Assembly: GCF_025698545.1 (NCBI RefSeq)
Contig: NC_068567.1
Location: forward strand, 62,001 to 126,000
From: Gossypium raimondii
Lineage: Eukaryota > Streptophyta > Magnoliopsida > Malvales > Malvaceae
DNA length: 64,000 nucleotides
Direction of reading: 5' to 3'
Below, piece by piece: positions 1 to 12,690 of this stretch (its first letter is position 1; each line of letters opens with the position of its first letter). Below the pieces are notes generated by a model. That model made no database searches. It worked only from the letters and a program-made list of their open reading frames with translations, and was not told the DNA's origin. Position numbers and translations under genes: made by a program.

Positions 1-690
1 AGATTTTAAATTCAAAAGTATACCCCGCCCCCAGGACAATCCCTTTTGCCTTAACTGATTGGAGCTTCTCATAGAACTCCGTTGCATAATCAACTGGTTG
101 GAGTTGCTTGTGCAATTTTGCTTTCATGTGTTCCCACGTGCTGATTTTAGGCTTACCTTGGCGTGCACATTGCTTTTCAACTCTCCACCATTAAAGCACA
201 ATGCCTTTCAATTTTAGTTTCACAAACCACACCTTCCCAGCCTCCACCATAGTTTTCCATCTGAAGTAATTCTCCAAACAAGCTTCTCAATCCAAATAAT
301 CTTCCATATTCGTCTTACCATGAAAATCAGTAACTTCGATCTTAATTCCTCCCCGTTTAATTCAAGGGCGTGCTCCAACTACTACTCCAATCCACCTTGT
401 ACTTGCAATTTGCGGGGCCGGCATGATAGAGTGGGTTTTCTTCATTGCCAAAATCAGATTCATCTGCAAGAATACCTTCTGGAATCTCCATTTGGGCTTC
501 CGCTGGTTCTGGTCACGGCCTACCATACATTGCAGGTGATAATTCTTCAATTGCACATCGTATTGCAGCCAAATCTATCCCTTGACCCTGATTTCCTATT
601 TTTTGACCTTTAGCATGTCCAATCATGGCTTAAAGCAAATTCTACTTTAAACCCTAGGATCTAATTAAGCTTTGATACCAAGACCTGGTG
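1..690 (-). mobile_element. Ty3/gypsy retrotransposon fossil: gag region and primer-binding-site side
   Basis: Read on the minus strand, roughly 10-360 resembles the gag region of plant Ty3/gypsy elements, with recognisable short blocks such as the TWEHMKAKL-type segment. Around 665-680 the minus strand reads TGGTATCAAAGC, close to the initiator-Met tRNA primer-binding site used by many plant LTR elements, so an LTR edge should lie just to the right. The element is broken, with several breaks visible in a short stretch, and it looks old. No pol region is present, and the rest lies off the left edge or is lost. Lineage within gypsy cannot be assigned from this fragment. Confidence 0.55.
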
Positions 691-1890
691 GTGTAGAGAA
701 AGACAACAATAAATTAGTAGAATTAGGACTGAAAAAAAGAGTACAAAGAAGTTGGAACTTCAGAAAACTTGGGGTATGAAAAAACCTGTAGTTTATTTTA
801 GTGTATGGAGCACGAACAAGGACACGCTATATGGGCACGACATGATACGGACATAGTGACGTGATAATTTTAAAAAGGGAGGATACAGTTATGAATTTTA
901 TGTGAAAATACTTCATTTATTTATCACCATCTTATTAAAATAATAGTAGCATATGTTAATCTAATTTAATGTTAATTAATTAAGATATTTTAAGTTAAAA
1001 TTTCTATAAATTAAATGTTATTTGTTGTAGTTTCTAAAACTTGAAGTATAGTTTGGGCCATATAACCCAAATATATTATAATAAGTAACCGAAGCCCACC
1101 CCCTAAAAAAACCAAAACCTATAAGCTAAAAACAACTTGATAAAAAAATTGAAAAAAAATGGTGAGTTTAATAAACCAAAAAATAACCCCCGACACTTTC
1201 TCCTTTCTTTCAGCCGCTGGAAGTGTTGCTCAATCTCCTCGTCGGCCGCTAGTTGTCCGTGTCCGTCCGTGTCCATTTTGGGACATTGGTGTCTTGATTG
1301 TGTCCAACTTTTTTTCTTTTGACGTATTCTAGCATGTCATGTTGGACACCCATACGACACGGATACGAGAGGTGAAGAATCATGTTGGTGCTTCATGGAT
1401 ATTAGTTCAAAGAAATAATAAGAACAATGCTTGTTGTAAAGTCTACAACTTATTTGTACTAAGCTTTCTTGCACATAAAGTTGCTAGGTTTTCTTGCAAA
1501 TAAAACTTTATTCCTACCCTTAGATTTAAAACCCTAAAAATAACTAATAATCTTATCCGTCCATAATATATCTAATATTTAATAACTAAAGCTGAAATAA
1601 TAAAATATTATTAAATAAAGCTCCTGCACCACAGTTGACCGGCCACTTGAATTTATAATGATCCAATCAATCTGTCATTGAGGGTAGTGAAACACAATGT
1701 CTCTAAGTATTTTAACTGCTTGTGACTTGTTTGAAATCAAATCAAACTTCAGGAATGGATTTTTGGTATATGAGCTGATATTCTTTTGCTTTTTTAAAAA
1801 AAAAAAAAAAAAAATTAGGCAAAGAATTTTGAAAAGTTACTTAATTCTCTCCTTTTTTGTTTTTATGCTTTTCTATGCATTGTCTTCTAG
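691..1890. other. Non-coding, repeat-derived sequence upstream of the GOLD gene exons
   Basis: No coding exon can be supported here. The stretch next to the primer-binding-like site (about 690-1650) may be remains of the LTR belonging to the fossil on its left, but I cannot see a matching second copy in the window. About 1640-1890 is AT-rich and contains an A-rich run near 1797-1813; it ends in a good 3' splice site at 1890, so at least this end is intron of the GOLD-domain gene. Confidence 0.3.
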
Positions 1891-4131
1891 GTTTCATTGA
1901 CAGTGGAGTCAATAAACTCATATATTGCCTGGGATTTCTCATTGGTGCAGGGCAAGATGAACATGGTATTGCCATTATTTTCTCTTGAACCTTTAATGAA
2001 GCATTTAGCTAGCTTACTAGTGATTTTCAATATGATTTTGTGATATCATGATAAATAAAGTAGTGTGGTGGTTGAATATCTTTAAAGACCTTATGCATTT
2101 GTTGTTAACTAATAATAGAAAATAGCTCCCATGTTGTTGCAAGTTTAAGTTTTTTATTAAATGTTTATTTAAAAAAATTTGAAAATGGTTTTAATTTTTT
2201 GCATTAAAACATGTTAATATCAATTTAATAAAAATTTTAAACAATAAGATATTAATATTCTAGACATAATATTAAATAGCTAATAATAAGTTGCAGATCG
2301 GAACCCTACTCAAAGGATTTCTTAGAAGTTTCAAAAAATAACTCAAACTAAAACTAGAAATTGAATATATAATTATAATTATTTAAATGCTCGCTCCTAG
2401 CTCTTATTACCATTGTAAAAGTTTTGCTTGTGTTATAAAGTTATATATATAATTTTTTTCCAAAATATAATTATAATTATTTAAATGCTCCTAGATTTTA
2501 TTACTATTGTAAAAGTTTTACTTGTGTTATAAACTTATATATAATTTATTTTTTCCAAAATAAGTTTTTAATTATTTATTTTAGCACTCATTTTGCTATT
2601 CTCTCTCCTCTATATTTGTTTTAAATTTTTTATCTCTCGATTTTTCCTAGATTTTAAAATATATAATAAAATATACTGTGGAAGGTAAATAATGCCTTAA
2701 ATTAATATATACAAGGTCAGAAAAAGAATGTCACATGTCAAGTAGTGGCTGAGCAAAATGTAAAGTACATATGTTAACGTCTTTTGGTTACAAAAATAAA
2801 ATAATTGTATATGTATGAAAATATTTTTCTTCCTTTATTTTAAATTGTAGTTCTTTTAATGTTAATATATATATTTATTTATGAAGAAAGTAAGAAAAGA
2901 TGAACAATTTTTTATCCAAAACTCATTAAATATGTGGTAAGGTTTTTACTCTTTCACACATGGTAGGAAATTTCTCCAAAAAGAAATTTCTAGTGTAAGA
3001 AGTATCTCAACTACTCAAAACTAATAAAAACTTGAAATTATCCATAAGAAATTTTAAAAAAATCTCTCATCATACCCTCCCTTCTTACTGCATGCCACTC
3101 CCCTTCAATGCATTCAAGTTTCATTATGCTATTATATAGAATATAAATGTGGTGGATTACTTTTTACTCTGTTGAACTTTACATTACTTGTGGCAGGATA
3201 TTGGATTTAGTGTGGAGTACACAAATAATGGTGGGGAAAAAACAGTAAGTTGGAGAAATATTGTTCCTTTGTTGATCGATGACTCTCTGGTTTATTTTCT
3301 TGAGTTGCAATTGTAGCTTTCCTTTTTCCAGTAAATTGTAGCTTCTTTTTTTTTTTTTTTCCTTTTTGGGTTTCCCCCTCTTTATCTTATTTGTATCTTT
3401 CAAATCTCTGTGCTAACCTGTTTCTTAATTATTTTTCTTCTCCCTGTATCTTGCTGGGGGCATCACTGATTATTCTTCAGCTAATATTACCTTACCGGCG
3501 CTATGAGTCAGATCAAGTAAGTTATTGGGTTACTGCCCTGGCTACAAAGTGTTAAGTTTACCTGTCATGACACTTATAATTCTTCCTTTATGTGTATATG
3601 TATATGTGTGTAGGGAAACTTCAGCACATGCATGGCTGGAAACTACAAACTCATCTGGGATAATTCATATTCAGCCTTTTTCAAGAAGGTAAGTAGTGGT
3701 ATTTGAGGACTGGAGTTTCTCCTCAGTGTTACATTTCTGCTGCTTGATTTGATGCATAACCCACTCTTTGAAAGCTTTTGAAAACTAGAAACTCTTTATG
3801 GGAGTAAAACCTATGAAAGCTGATGTGTAACACACTCTCTCTATAGTTGTTTGTGTAGATCTGTTTTATAATTGGAATTGTGTTTATTATATTATGGCTT
3901 AGTATGACCTAGAAATGGTATTTTTGATGGATTATAAGAGAGATTATTAACAGGTTGGTATCCTTATTCAATAATCCAAAGGAAATGCGACTACTCTTAC
4001 TAAGCATGTAAAAGTTAGTATTGATCTAAATCTGGTTGGTTGGACAGGCCCTTCGATACAAAGTGGACTGTATACCTCCGGTTTTGGAGGAGTCGGAGAA
4101 GGGCAGTGAAAGAAATGAAGTGGAAGAATGA
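1891..4131 (+). CDS. GOLD-domain protein, C-terminal exons only (gene enters from the left)
   Basis: Five in-phase exons are visible: 1891-1965, 3197-3244, 3481-3516, 3614-3688 and 4048-4131 (stop TGA at 4129). All have AG/GT borders and all introns are phase 0. Together they give 105 residues with blocks such as AWDFSLVQGKMNMDIGFSVEY, LPYRRYESDQ and GNYKLIWDNSYSAFFKK, ending in a short acidic tail. This is the beta-sandwich pattern of a GOLD domain, as found at the C terminus of SEC14-like lipid-transfer proteins, where it is thought to bind proteins or membranes. The upstream part (any CRAL-TRIO/SEC14 domain and the start codon) is not in the window. The first visible exon is preceded by sequence holding a retrotransposon fossil, so either a very long intron or a truncated gene is possible. 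Intact splice sites and frame favour a live gene. Confidence 0.72.
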
Positions 4132-4206
4132 TGATGATAATTGGTACCCTGGCTTGGTTTTCGTCTTTGATCATGTCTTGTATTTTTATTCTATGCTATA
4201 TGAATC

Positions 4207-4612
4207 GGATGCGACTTTTGCGTGTTAACTTTATGTTGTCGCTGTTGTGCCCAACCTTACCCTTTGTACATTGTTGATCTGTTTGACTGACAACGAGACG
4301 CACGCAAACGAAAAAGAAAATCTGTTGCGTAATGTATTGTCCATCATTGGATACTCGATAGTTGGGCAATTGGCATCCGATCCATCAACTGTTGTTTGTT
4401 TGAGTGGGCTCAGCCTTAACTCATTAAAATTCATAGATGGAATCAGACTTGGACTTCAACTTTGACTTGTGATGACTGTAAAAAGGACAGGTTATTTATT
4501 TCGTTAATCTCCAACCACCTTATGTTTTGTTGCTCATAATTGATACATCTAATTGGCTGTCATTGAATTTGCCAAGCTCAACTGCTTGCTATAGAGGATT
4601 TTTATCTAACAT
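4207..4612 (+). repeat. 3' flank of the GOLD gene, duplicated at 8548-8755 and 12691-12860
   Basis: This non-coding stretch just downstream of the GOLD stop codon reappears about 4.3 kb to the right with small indels and substitutions. The left half matches 8548-8755 and the right half matches 12691-12860. Shared landmarks include GCGTGTTAACTTTAT, ATTGGATACTCGATAGTTGG, TTGTTTGTTTGAGTGGGCTC and GAATTTGCCAAGCTCAACTG. It acts as the unbroken reference showing that the second copy was split by an insertion. Confidence 0.85.
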
Positions 4613-5090
4613 TGTCTGTCTATTGAATTTATTTCGTGGACAGAAATAAATTGTTACGGACAGCAAAAAGAAAAAAGAAAAAAAACTGAAGAGAAACGGG
4701 CATACACGGAAGCACAAGGCAAGATGAGAGGACAGATGGAATAATGAAGTAATAGATTAGAAAAAAATTGATGTGCCTGGGGCTGGGTTGCCGAAACGAA
4801 AAGTTCATCGCAATCGGTGTTGCGGGCTAAGTTCTAGCTTGTTTGATGAACGTTTTCCGGCACTCGGTTAAGCAATCTACTTCCAGCCTCTTCTTTTTAA
4901 CGAATATAGTGTTAAATTTGTCTGAAAAATTGGTTCAGAAAATGTGGTTTTTTGCATAGTAAAAATTTTTAAAAAATTTTTATATTAAAAATATGTGTTA
5001 CCTATAGCAATAAATCTTATAAAATTTATTTTTGAAAAAAATATTCACTTAATTTTATAATATTTTAATAGAAAAAATTGACTTCCATAA
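4613..5090. other. Intergenic, nothing recognised
   Basis: A-rich then mixed sequence between the duplicated flank and the copia fossil. No exon, RNA gene or repeat family is recognised. Confidence 0.4.
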
Positions 5091-7620
5091 GTAGTTCATA
5101 TGGCGGGTGGAGTACAATGAGGGTTTAGTTGCCCATGTTTTGATGGGTTTGTTGATATTTTGTTATGGATTGGGTATGACTAAATGTATTTTCCAATTTG
5201 TTAATTTAATAATTAGTTTTTATTCTTGAAATATTAATTAATTAAAATAAATTTAATTAATTTTCTCAATTAAAATATTTTTTCAAGCCAATCTTAGTTT
5301 CTTTAAAATCATGATGGTTATATCATATTAAATTTTATAAGAAAATAAATTTAATTGTCCCATTCTGTAGAACTACGATGGTTACTTAATTTAATTTACA
5401 CTCTAAACTCAGTTAGTTATAATTAATCAAATAATAATTTTAAAAATTAAAATAATTAATGTATTTACTGTGCATAGTAATCCATGGAATCTATCTATCT
5501 TTTAGTCTTTTCATTAAATTCAACCTACCGATTCTAAAAGCAATTCACAAAGTGATGTGTTGAGCCAGCAGATGGACTGATTGGACATATATAGTTAGGG
5601 TTAAAATAATTTATAATTAAGTGTCAACTCTTTGTCTATTAATTATAACATTATTTAGTCATGGAGTCAATCTACTAGAAGTAACATGACTTAACTCCAT
5701 TATGAAAACAATTTATAATTTTACTCATCCAATGATCTTACCATTAGTGTGTTACCCTTATAAGATATCATTGATCTCTTTTGGTTCAATTTGTTTACCT
5801 AATATGATTCTTTATCTCATGGTAACCACTATATCTTCTAATATGGAAAAGACTATTACTAACAAATAGTAACGGAAATCATTCGTCTTGGACGAATGAC
5901 TCATGAGAATGTTTCATTTTCATAAACTATACAATGCTAGTGAGAGGATGTCATTTACGTTTTGTCCTATCTGATGTATTGTTAGTCTAAACAAACACAT
6001 CTATTAGGAGTCATTGGTTCTGATACCTAAGACAAGATATCTTCCTAATTGGATTTAATAGACAACATAATAGTCCCTTGAATCAATGTGTTAAATTTTG
6101 ATTCTTCAGACTATGGGCCGTTTAGATTACCTACTAATATAAGTTGTCTTCTCATATCACAATCTGATTACATGATGCAACTTGATATTAGTAAACATTA
6201 TGTAATCGGTGAGCCAATATTTACTTATACACAAAAACCATTGAGGACAAATGTACAAAAGATAATAATTTTAACAATAAAATTTTATTAATGTACAAAG
6301 AGAGTTGAAAACCATATTAATGAAAACCATTGTGTCCCTAATGAGGTTAGCTAAGTACATCCAAATGAAACTCTCAAATATACCAAAACTCTAATTAATC
6401 TAAAATAAGAAGTAGTTTAAACTAAGAAACATAAGAATTAGTTTAAACTAGTTTTAAACTAAACTTTCTTATTGACAAAGAAACATAAAACTCTTAATAA
6501 CTTAAAATACTTAAAAATATGTCCAAAATTTGAAATAAATAAATAATAAAATAATAAAACCTAATAAATACAATATCGGGCTCATATATAATAAAAATTA
6601 AGCCTAAAAATTTAACCTAATATGGTTTAAACTCGAAACTTGTAAATTCCATAATAATCCCGTTTAGAAATTCTACTCGCATAATCTTCCCTAAAACAGT
6701 CATAACTTGAGCTCCCGAACTTGTAATCGAGTGATTCAAAGTGCATTTCAAAGTTAATAGATGGATATTCGAATGCATAAGACATTTCAACCCAGAAATG
6801 CCTGAATCCCATAAGACATCTCAACCCAGAAATGCCTAAATCCCATCCAAAAAGTTGTCGCAAGTTGACTGATTTTCCAAATTTGAAAATTGACACCTTT
6901 TGTGAATGAAATTCAATAAATTTACCCCATTCGCACATGTATCAAAATAGCTACACTAAGGGCATTAGATTTCAATAATCTCCTACTTGCCCTAGTAAAG
7001 TAGATGATTCCTATTTTGTATACTCATACCCTTTACATGTTTCTTGAAACTCCTAGCCACTAGATTCTTGGTAAATAAATCCACAAGGTTGTCCTCACTC
7101 CTCAGATGCAACTTTAACTATATCCACTATTCCGTCTACAATCGTCTCTCATATAATACGATACTTACCATTATTGTGTTTTGTTCGTTTATGATTCCTT
7201 GTCTCCTTAGTATTAATTATTGTCGCACTATTGTCACAATACAATATGATTGTTTTTTCCATAGCAGGAATTACTTTAAGATCTGTTGAGACCTTTTGAA
7301 GTTGCATTGTTTTTTTTGTTGCATAAAAAACCCCCACGTATACAACCTCCACAATGGAGTTAGAATAGAAATCTTCTTAACATTGATCCACACTATGGTT
7401 CTTCTATCAAGGATAAATAGACAACTCATTGTCAATTTCCTTAACTCCGTACATATTTGGAAGTCAAAGTTTGTATAACCAAGGGAAGTTAAGTCCCTTC
7501 CAGAATATACAAGCATATAACCATTCATTTTCTGTCAATACTTGAGTATATGCTTAACTGTCTGCCGCTGTCTAGAGTCAAGATTCACCTGATATATCGA
7601 CTCAACGATCCTATTGCAAG
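5091..7620 (-). mobile_element. Ty1/copia retrotransposon fossil, 3' part (RNase H end of pol plus LTR)
   Basis: On the minus strand about 7620-6985 shows the RNase H and C-terminal end of a copia polyprotein, with family landmarks MNGYMLVYSGRDL, ILYCDNSATI and an NHKRTKH-type block. It is followed by a polypurine-like AGTAGGAGA at about 6990, after which a 3' LTR would begin and run left, probably into the 5.1-6.9 kb stretch. The left LTR edge is not clear to me. The upstream pol, gag and 5' LTR are absent. The element is broken, with several breaks in the coding remnant, and looks old. Confidence 0.62.
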
Positions 7621-8547
7621 TGTGACAAGTCAGTTGTAATAGATACAAAATATAGAGAATTAAGGAGTGACTTTCATAGCAAGTATGATGGTTCAATTAT
7701 AATATTTATAGTATTACAACGGAACACACGAAATATTCTAAGGATTGACCGAAAGGAGATCTGGTGATATGGTAAGTTAACAAAGATTAAACATGCAACA
7801 AGGAGTCTAGCTGGCTAATAACGAAGCGTATAGTATGACAAATTATAAAACAAATGGACTTATACTATATTATAATCCAAGGGACTAACATGCAATAACA
7901 CCAAATTCAAAAATTCAACAATGAGAAAAAACAAAGCGGTTAGGCAACATAATGAGAAAAAGGTTTTATGACAGTGCAATTTCTTATAACAATCTCAAAT
8001 ACTAAAAATTTTTAAATTTGATATTTTCACTAAATATTTTTTACAAATTAAGCTTTCTGCAGCCTTTTTTTTTAATGGTTTGTTTTCTAAAATCGATGCT
8101 CAAGTAAGGTTGAATACAAAATGTCATTTTGTTTTCGCAAAATGTCAAACACTAGGGTTTAAGTTTTGGGAACTGCCAAAACCACTGGCCTGGTGTTGAC
8201 GGTTAGTTCCTTCTCCCCGTCGACAACAATACTGCTTTGCCTTCCCTTTTGTCCTTTACTTGTTAACCTTATAGTTATTAACTTTACATAAAATTATAAA
8301 AAAGAAGAAGTTATTGTATGTAGATTAATTACTTTGAATTCATTCATTTTTGTTGTCAAATGCGAGGGACGTTTCTATCCGCTCTGCTATTATCTAATTT
8401 TAGATTCTTTTGCCCAAATCAAACCAAACCATTTAAGCCTAAGCTAATAGGTCGAAAACCTGAACAAACTCCACCTCTTTCTTCTTACTTCATTTCTCTA
8501 AGGTTATTAAGGGAAAACTAAAAGGGTTGTCGTCAAGCCAAGCTAAG
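7621..8547. other. Intergenic, no gene seen
   Basis: AT-rich sequence between the copia fossil and the duplicated GOLD 3' flank. A less AT-rich patch lies at 8160-8270, but it has no supportable open exon on either strand. Confidence 0.4.
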
Positions 8548-8755
8548 CGACTTTTTGCGTGTTAACTTTATATTGTCGCTGTACATCGTTTATCTGTTAA
8601 ACTGACACAACAAGACGCACGCAAACAAAAAGAAAACCTCTTGCATTGGTATTGTCCTTCATCATTGGATACTCGATAGTTGGGGATTTGGCATCAACTG
8701 TTGTTTGTTTGAGTGGGCTCAGCCTCAACTCATAGATGGAATCAGACTTGGGCTT
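8548..8755 (+). repeat. Second copy of the GOLD 3' flank, left half
   Basis: Matches 4207-4456 with several small deletions and base changes. The match stops at CTTGGGCTT (8747-8755), where foreign sequence begins. The rest of the copy resumes at 12691. Confidence 0.85.
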
Positions 8756-10364
8756 AGTTTGAATGGACGGTGTGTTTAGCTCCGGTGAGGTTAAAAATAG
8801 CGGTGGCGGTGAGATTAGTTACTGTAGCGGTGAGATTGGGTACTGTAGCAATGAGATTAGAAACAGCGGTGAAGTGTATGTTTGGATTCAAACGCAGCTG
8901 TAGCGGTGAGGTGAAAATGGAAAATGACTTTTAAGGACATTGGATTAAAAATGATATATAATAGAAGTTTTTAAAATTATTTAACAATTACAAAATTAAG
9001 AAATGATTAAAAATTATTACAATTATATTTATTTTCAATAATAAATAATTAAAAATGAATTAAAACTAGAGAAAAATTCAAAAATTTATTTTATTTAATA
9101 TTTCAAAATTAATCATATATTTAATTATAGGAGAAAAATGAATTACATGTAGTCCGGATTACATGTGTTGGTTTTTTTAGCAGAAAACTAAGGAGAAAAA
9201 GAAAAACGAATACAAAGAAGTTTGAACAAGAAGAAAACTGAATTTGATTTCCAAAAATCAGATCTTTTTCATTGACTTGAGAATCATTTATGTTACAATG
9301 AAATATGGCGTTAACTAATGTATAAGCGCTCCCAAAGCCTAGATAGAATTACAAACAAAATGTAGGTGACATACCACTATAACATCAAACATAAATCAAC
9401 AACTACTCCTACTAACTTTAAGTATAAATTACATTGCAATTAAATCAAGTTACAAATGAACAAAATAAACAAATGTGTTGCTTATCGGTTCAACTTGGAT
9501 CTTTGGTGCGGATCTTTGTTTCTTCTTTGGTTTCTGTTGCATTGCGGGCCAAAGTTCAACAACATCCTGTACTTTGCTTACTAACAAAGTAGTGCATATT
9601 CCTTTTAGTGCATTAAGGGGAATTATGATTATGGTATGTTAGACATCAGAAGAACCTATATATTCTTAAAAAGTAAAGATATAAAAAAGCAGAGTGTTGA
9701 AATGACTATTCAATGACATTGAAAATAATATATGGGTGTCCAAAATTCAGATTCAAGGGCATAAGCAAAGCAAATAACAAAGACAATGTCACCACAGAAA
9801 TTGTAAACTAAATGAAATATTGTGCAAGGCTGATCCAGAGATAAGAAATAAAATCTTTATTTGAAGTTCAAGGTCTTTGAAATGAACATACCCAAGCAAG
9901 CAACAAGGTATCTTCCAAAGCAATACATTGCAAATGATTCATAGCAATCATGTAGTATCAAACAATCAACACAAACTGATGGATGCACCAATGATACAAA
10001 CTGTTAAAATAATCCAGGTTAGTAAGAGTGAAAATAACATATAATTACACCAAATGCATGGTGCAAAATTAACATGTTGCATGCTGTGCCAAAACTATAC
10101 TCAAAACTTAAATAGTAACCTAAGTTGAATATAGGTCAATTTTTTTGTAACATAAATATGCTACTGCTGGTTTTTACTAATTCCTAGCACATAAGTTGCT
10201 GAACAGCTCAATTTAACAAGAAGGTTTAACAGTGTTACTCAATTGGACTAATTTCTTAGTGTTTATAAAATATGAGGACCATTCAGACAAATCAGAGGGA
10301 CTAACTTCTCAGATGCTGTAAAATAAAGGGACAAATTTCATAATTAGACTTAAAAAAAGCATAC

Positions 10365-10950
10365 TTGAAAGAAGAAATTTCAGCCTGTGAGTTCTCCAAT
10401 TGCCTCTCCAATTTTAGCTCATTTGACCTTAATCGATGTGCCTACAGAAAGGATATTAAAAACATTTTAATCTAGCAGAAGACAAAAGTAATTTCACTCC
10501 AGTGTCAACAGCTTTATACAGAAATATATTCAATGGAATAAAGTAAGAAACTCCAAATGCTAATAATATCATATAAAACAAGCAAATAACAGGATCAAAT
10601 CAAATATAAAAAATAACTAGAGAGCCACTTAAGTTAGACTGGAACTTAAAAACGTTGCAGCTCTACTATACATCCAAGAAACACCCTTCACGTGGTATAT
10701 ATTACAACCATGCATATACGAACATGGCAGCTTACTGGTCTTTCAGCATTATTATCAAGAGTGATATATGTTCTGTAATGAATAGAATGAAATTGGAGAA
10801 GGAAGAAAACCTTTACCCATTAAAACTTATATTTGTTACCTTATCTTCTAAATCAATGACTTTAGAAGCCAATATATTAGCACGTTCATCAGCTGCATTA
10901 CATTCCAGTCGTGCATTTGCATATTCCATTTTAAAAGACTCGAGCTCTGC
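10365..10950 (-). pseudogene. Two captured exons of a coiled-coil gene resembling BLISTER
   Basis: The first exon (10950-10840, 37 codons) starts after TTGCAG and ends at a GTAACA donor; it encodes AELESFKMEYANARLECNAA and continues to a VIDLEDK end. The second (10441-10365) starts after a TAG acceptor, reads AHRLRSNELKLERQLENSQA onward, and ends at a GTATGC donor. Both are open, highly helical and rich in E, L, K and R. The wording resembles the coiled-coil of the plant nuclear protein BLISTER, recalled from memory. A lysine-rich open stretch on the same strand near 9490-9590 may be another exon, but its phase does not fit directly. No start or stop is visible, so this is a gene fragment, probably carried with the insertion. 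Preserved splice sites suggest recent capture. Confidence 0.5.
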
Positions 10951-11454
10951 CTGCAATACCAAACACCAGACATAGCAAGAATATAAAAAAAAAGGGATAG
11001 GGGATGAGATAGAATGTTGTTGACATTTTAAAAAGTATTTGTAACAGGCTCCCTAACAATTTGAACATCACTAGACAAAGAACACGAGAATAGAATGCAG
11101 ATCAGCATACATACAACATAGCATTTTAAAATATAGCATAAATTTGAATTCATCCTGTGCACCATCCTTTGCAACAAAAGAAAACCATTCAAAACAAAGA
11201 CTTATTGATCAGACTATTGAAGAGTCATAAAAGAAGTCACAGGAGTCTAACAATAAAAATTCTCACTGCAATGATAAGAACGGTCACACATTGTCAAGTA
11301 ACAAACACGACCTTCAATGATATAGCTATGAACTTAGGTCAAGGTAACACCATAATGGTATAATTCAGATGCACCGCAAATCGCATTGAGAAAAACATAC
11401 AATGAACTTATTTCTTTCCTCAATAGACCATAAAGTATAAACCTATTTCATAAT

Positions 11455-11682
11455 TCAAAAATATGGCATCCAAAAATAGACACCGGGACAAGGATCTTGG
11501 AATACATAAGGACCGATCTCGACAGACATCCTTGAAGCTTCATTATGGCCTTTAGAGATTCTTAAACAAAGCCTTAACTTGTTGTTTGTACATTTCGGCA
11601 TCTGCGGATCCCGACCATCATCTAGTCCCTCCGCCAGAGGAAGACCATCGATAACACGAGCAATCATTGTCAGTTTCACCAT
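11455..11682 (-). pseudogene. SEC22 (R-SNARE) 5' fragment, decayed
   Basis: From ATG at 11682 the minus strand reads MVKLTMIARVIDGLPLAEGL then DDGRD, which is the start of plant SEC22, an ER-Golgi v-SNARE with an N-terminal longin domain. After GRD the frame slips: the expected DAEMYKQQVKALFKNL block is present in another frame. It returns for GHNEASRMSVE and PYVF, so small deletions nearly cancel out. After PYVF similarity stops and the reading runs to an unrelated end at 11455. The SNARE helix and C-terminal membrane anchor are absent, against roughly 220 residues in the intact family. It is therefore a truncated copy of a host gene inside the 3.9-kb insertion. Confidence 0.75.
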
Positions 11683-12690
11683 CTTTACTCCCCTTTTTCT
11701 CAGCTTTCACAAAATCCCTTCAAACTAATAGAAACGCAAAATTAACACCTTAAGTAAAAATTAACAAGCCAAATTCCATACCATGATATTAAAAAAAGGC
11801 ATAGCGGATTTCAATTGACTATAATTCGATAATTTCATTCTCAATCTTAATGGTACAACCACCAACCACAAAGCTGAAAATAAATACTATTTTCCACTTG
11901 AACAATTATCATTGCAAACAATTAAAATTATCGGAAAAAAACATAAATTGATTCCATAATTTTGATTTTCACTAAACCCTCATCATTGGTCAAAAGCAAG
12001 ATCGACCCAACACTTCTTTTTCCAATCGAAAGGTCATTAATGTAATCCAAAGACAACCAATCTAGTCAATGTCATCACGATCTGACAAGGAAATATATAT
12101 TTTTCAAGGATTCCAACAAAACCCAGAAATTCAGTAGAAGAAAAAAAAATCTCATATAAGAATTTCCACAACGAACGATTTTTTTCTTCAAATAATTATA
12201 TGCATGCACATTTAAAAATCGATAAATAAAAGCTATTAGTTTTTAATGGAATACCTGATTAGAGCATGTAGGTCTTCGCATTTCTCCTTGATTTCAACTA
12301 TCAGAAAAAGGAATGAAGAACGGAAGAAGGAGAAGGAGCCTTACCTGGATGAAGGAGGAACCAGTAAAGGTCCTTGGCCAAACTGATTTGCAACCCAAGG
12401 GGAAGGGGAAAGGGAAGGGGAAGGGGAAGAAGAAGGGTAGCCAAACATCAGAAAAGCTTGAAGAATGCAACTGAAGAATACATGGGTAAAAGAGGAAAAG
12501 AAAAAGCAACTGAAGTTGCTAAATTTTTACTGGAACAAAAGGCTCCAGTCTGGAATTAAGCTTCCAATGAGGTGTTCAACGTACTGAAGAATACTTTCCA
12601 AACAACCTTAAGTTTGCTAACATTTCAATTGCAATTGTTTTTAGCCTAAAAAAGCCAACATACCGGAACCCAGTTGCATCCAAAGGAATC

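Larger units (their letters stand above)
8756..12690. mobile_element. 3.9-kb insertion carrying host gene fragments (Pack-MULE-like candidate)
   Basis: This block interrupts the second copy of the GOLD 3' flank; the first copy at 4207-4612 is continuous across the same point. It is bordered by CTTGGGCTT (8747-8755) and CTTGGACTT (12691-12699). This is a 9-bp direct repeat with one mismatch, the target duplication size of Mutator-like elements. The left end begins near TTTGAATGGACGG with TCCGGT further in; the right end read inward shows TTTGGATGCAACTGG then TTCCGGT. These could be a degenerate terminal inverted repeat, but they sit at unequal distances from the direct repeats. Inside are two exons of a coiled-coil gene and a decayed SEC22 5' piece, both on the minus strand. 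No transposase is visible. A Helitron or a filler insertion are alternatives. Confidence 0.45.

Noticed and set aside
12374-12559. Open frame with RGKGRGRGR and its opposite-strand partner
   Set aside because: Low-complexity purine run; no family likeness. It could be cargo of the 3.9-kb insertion, but that cannot be shown.
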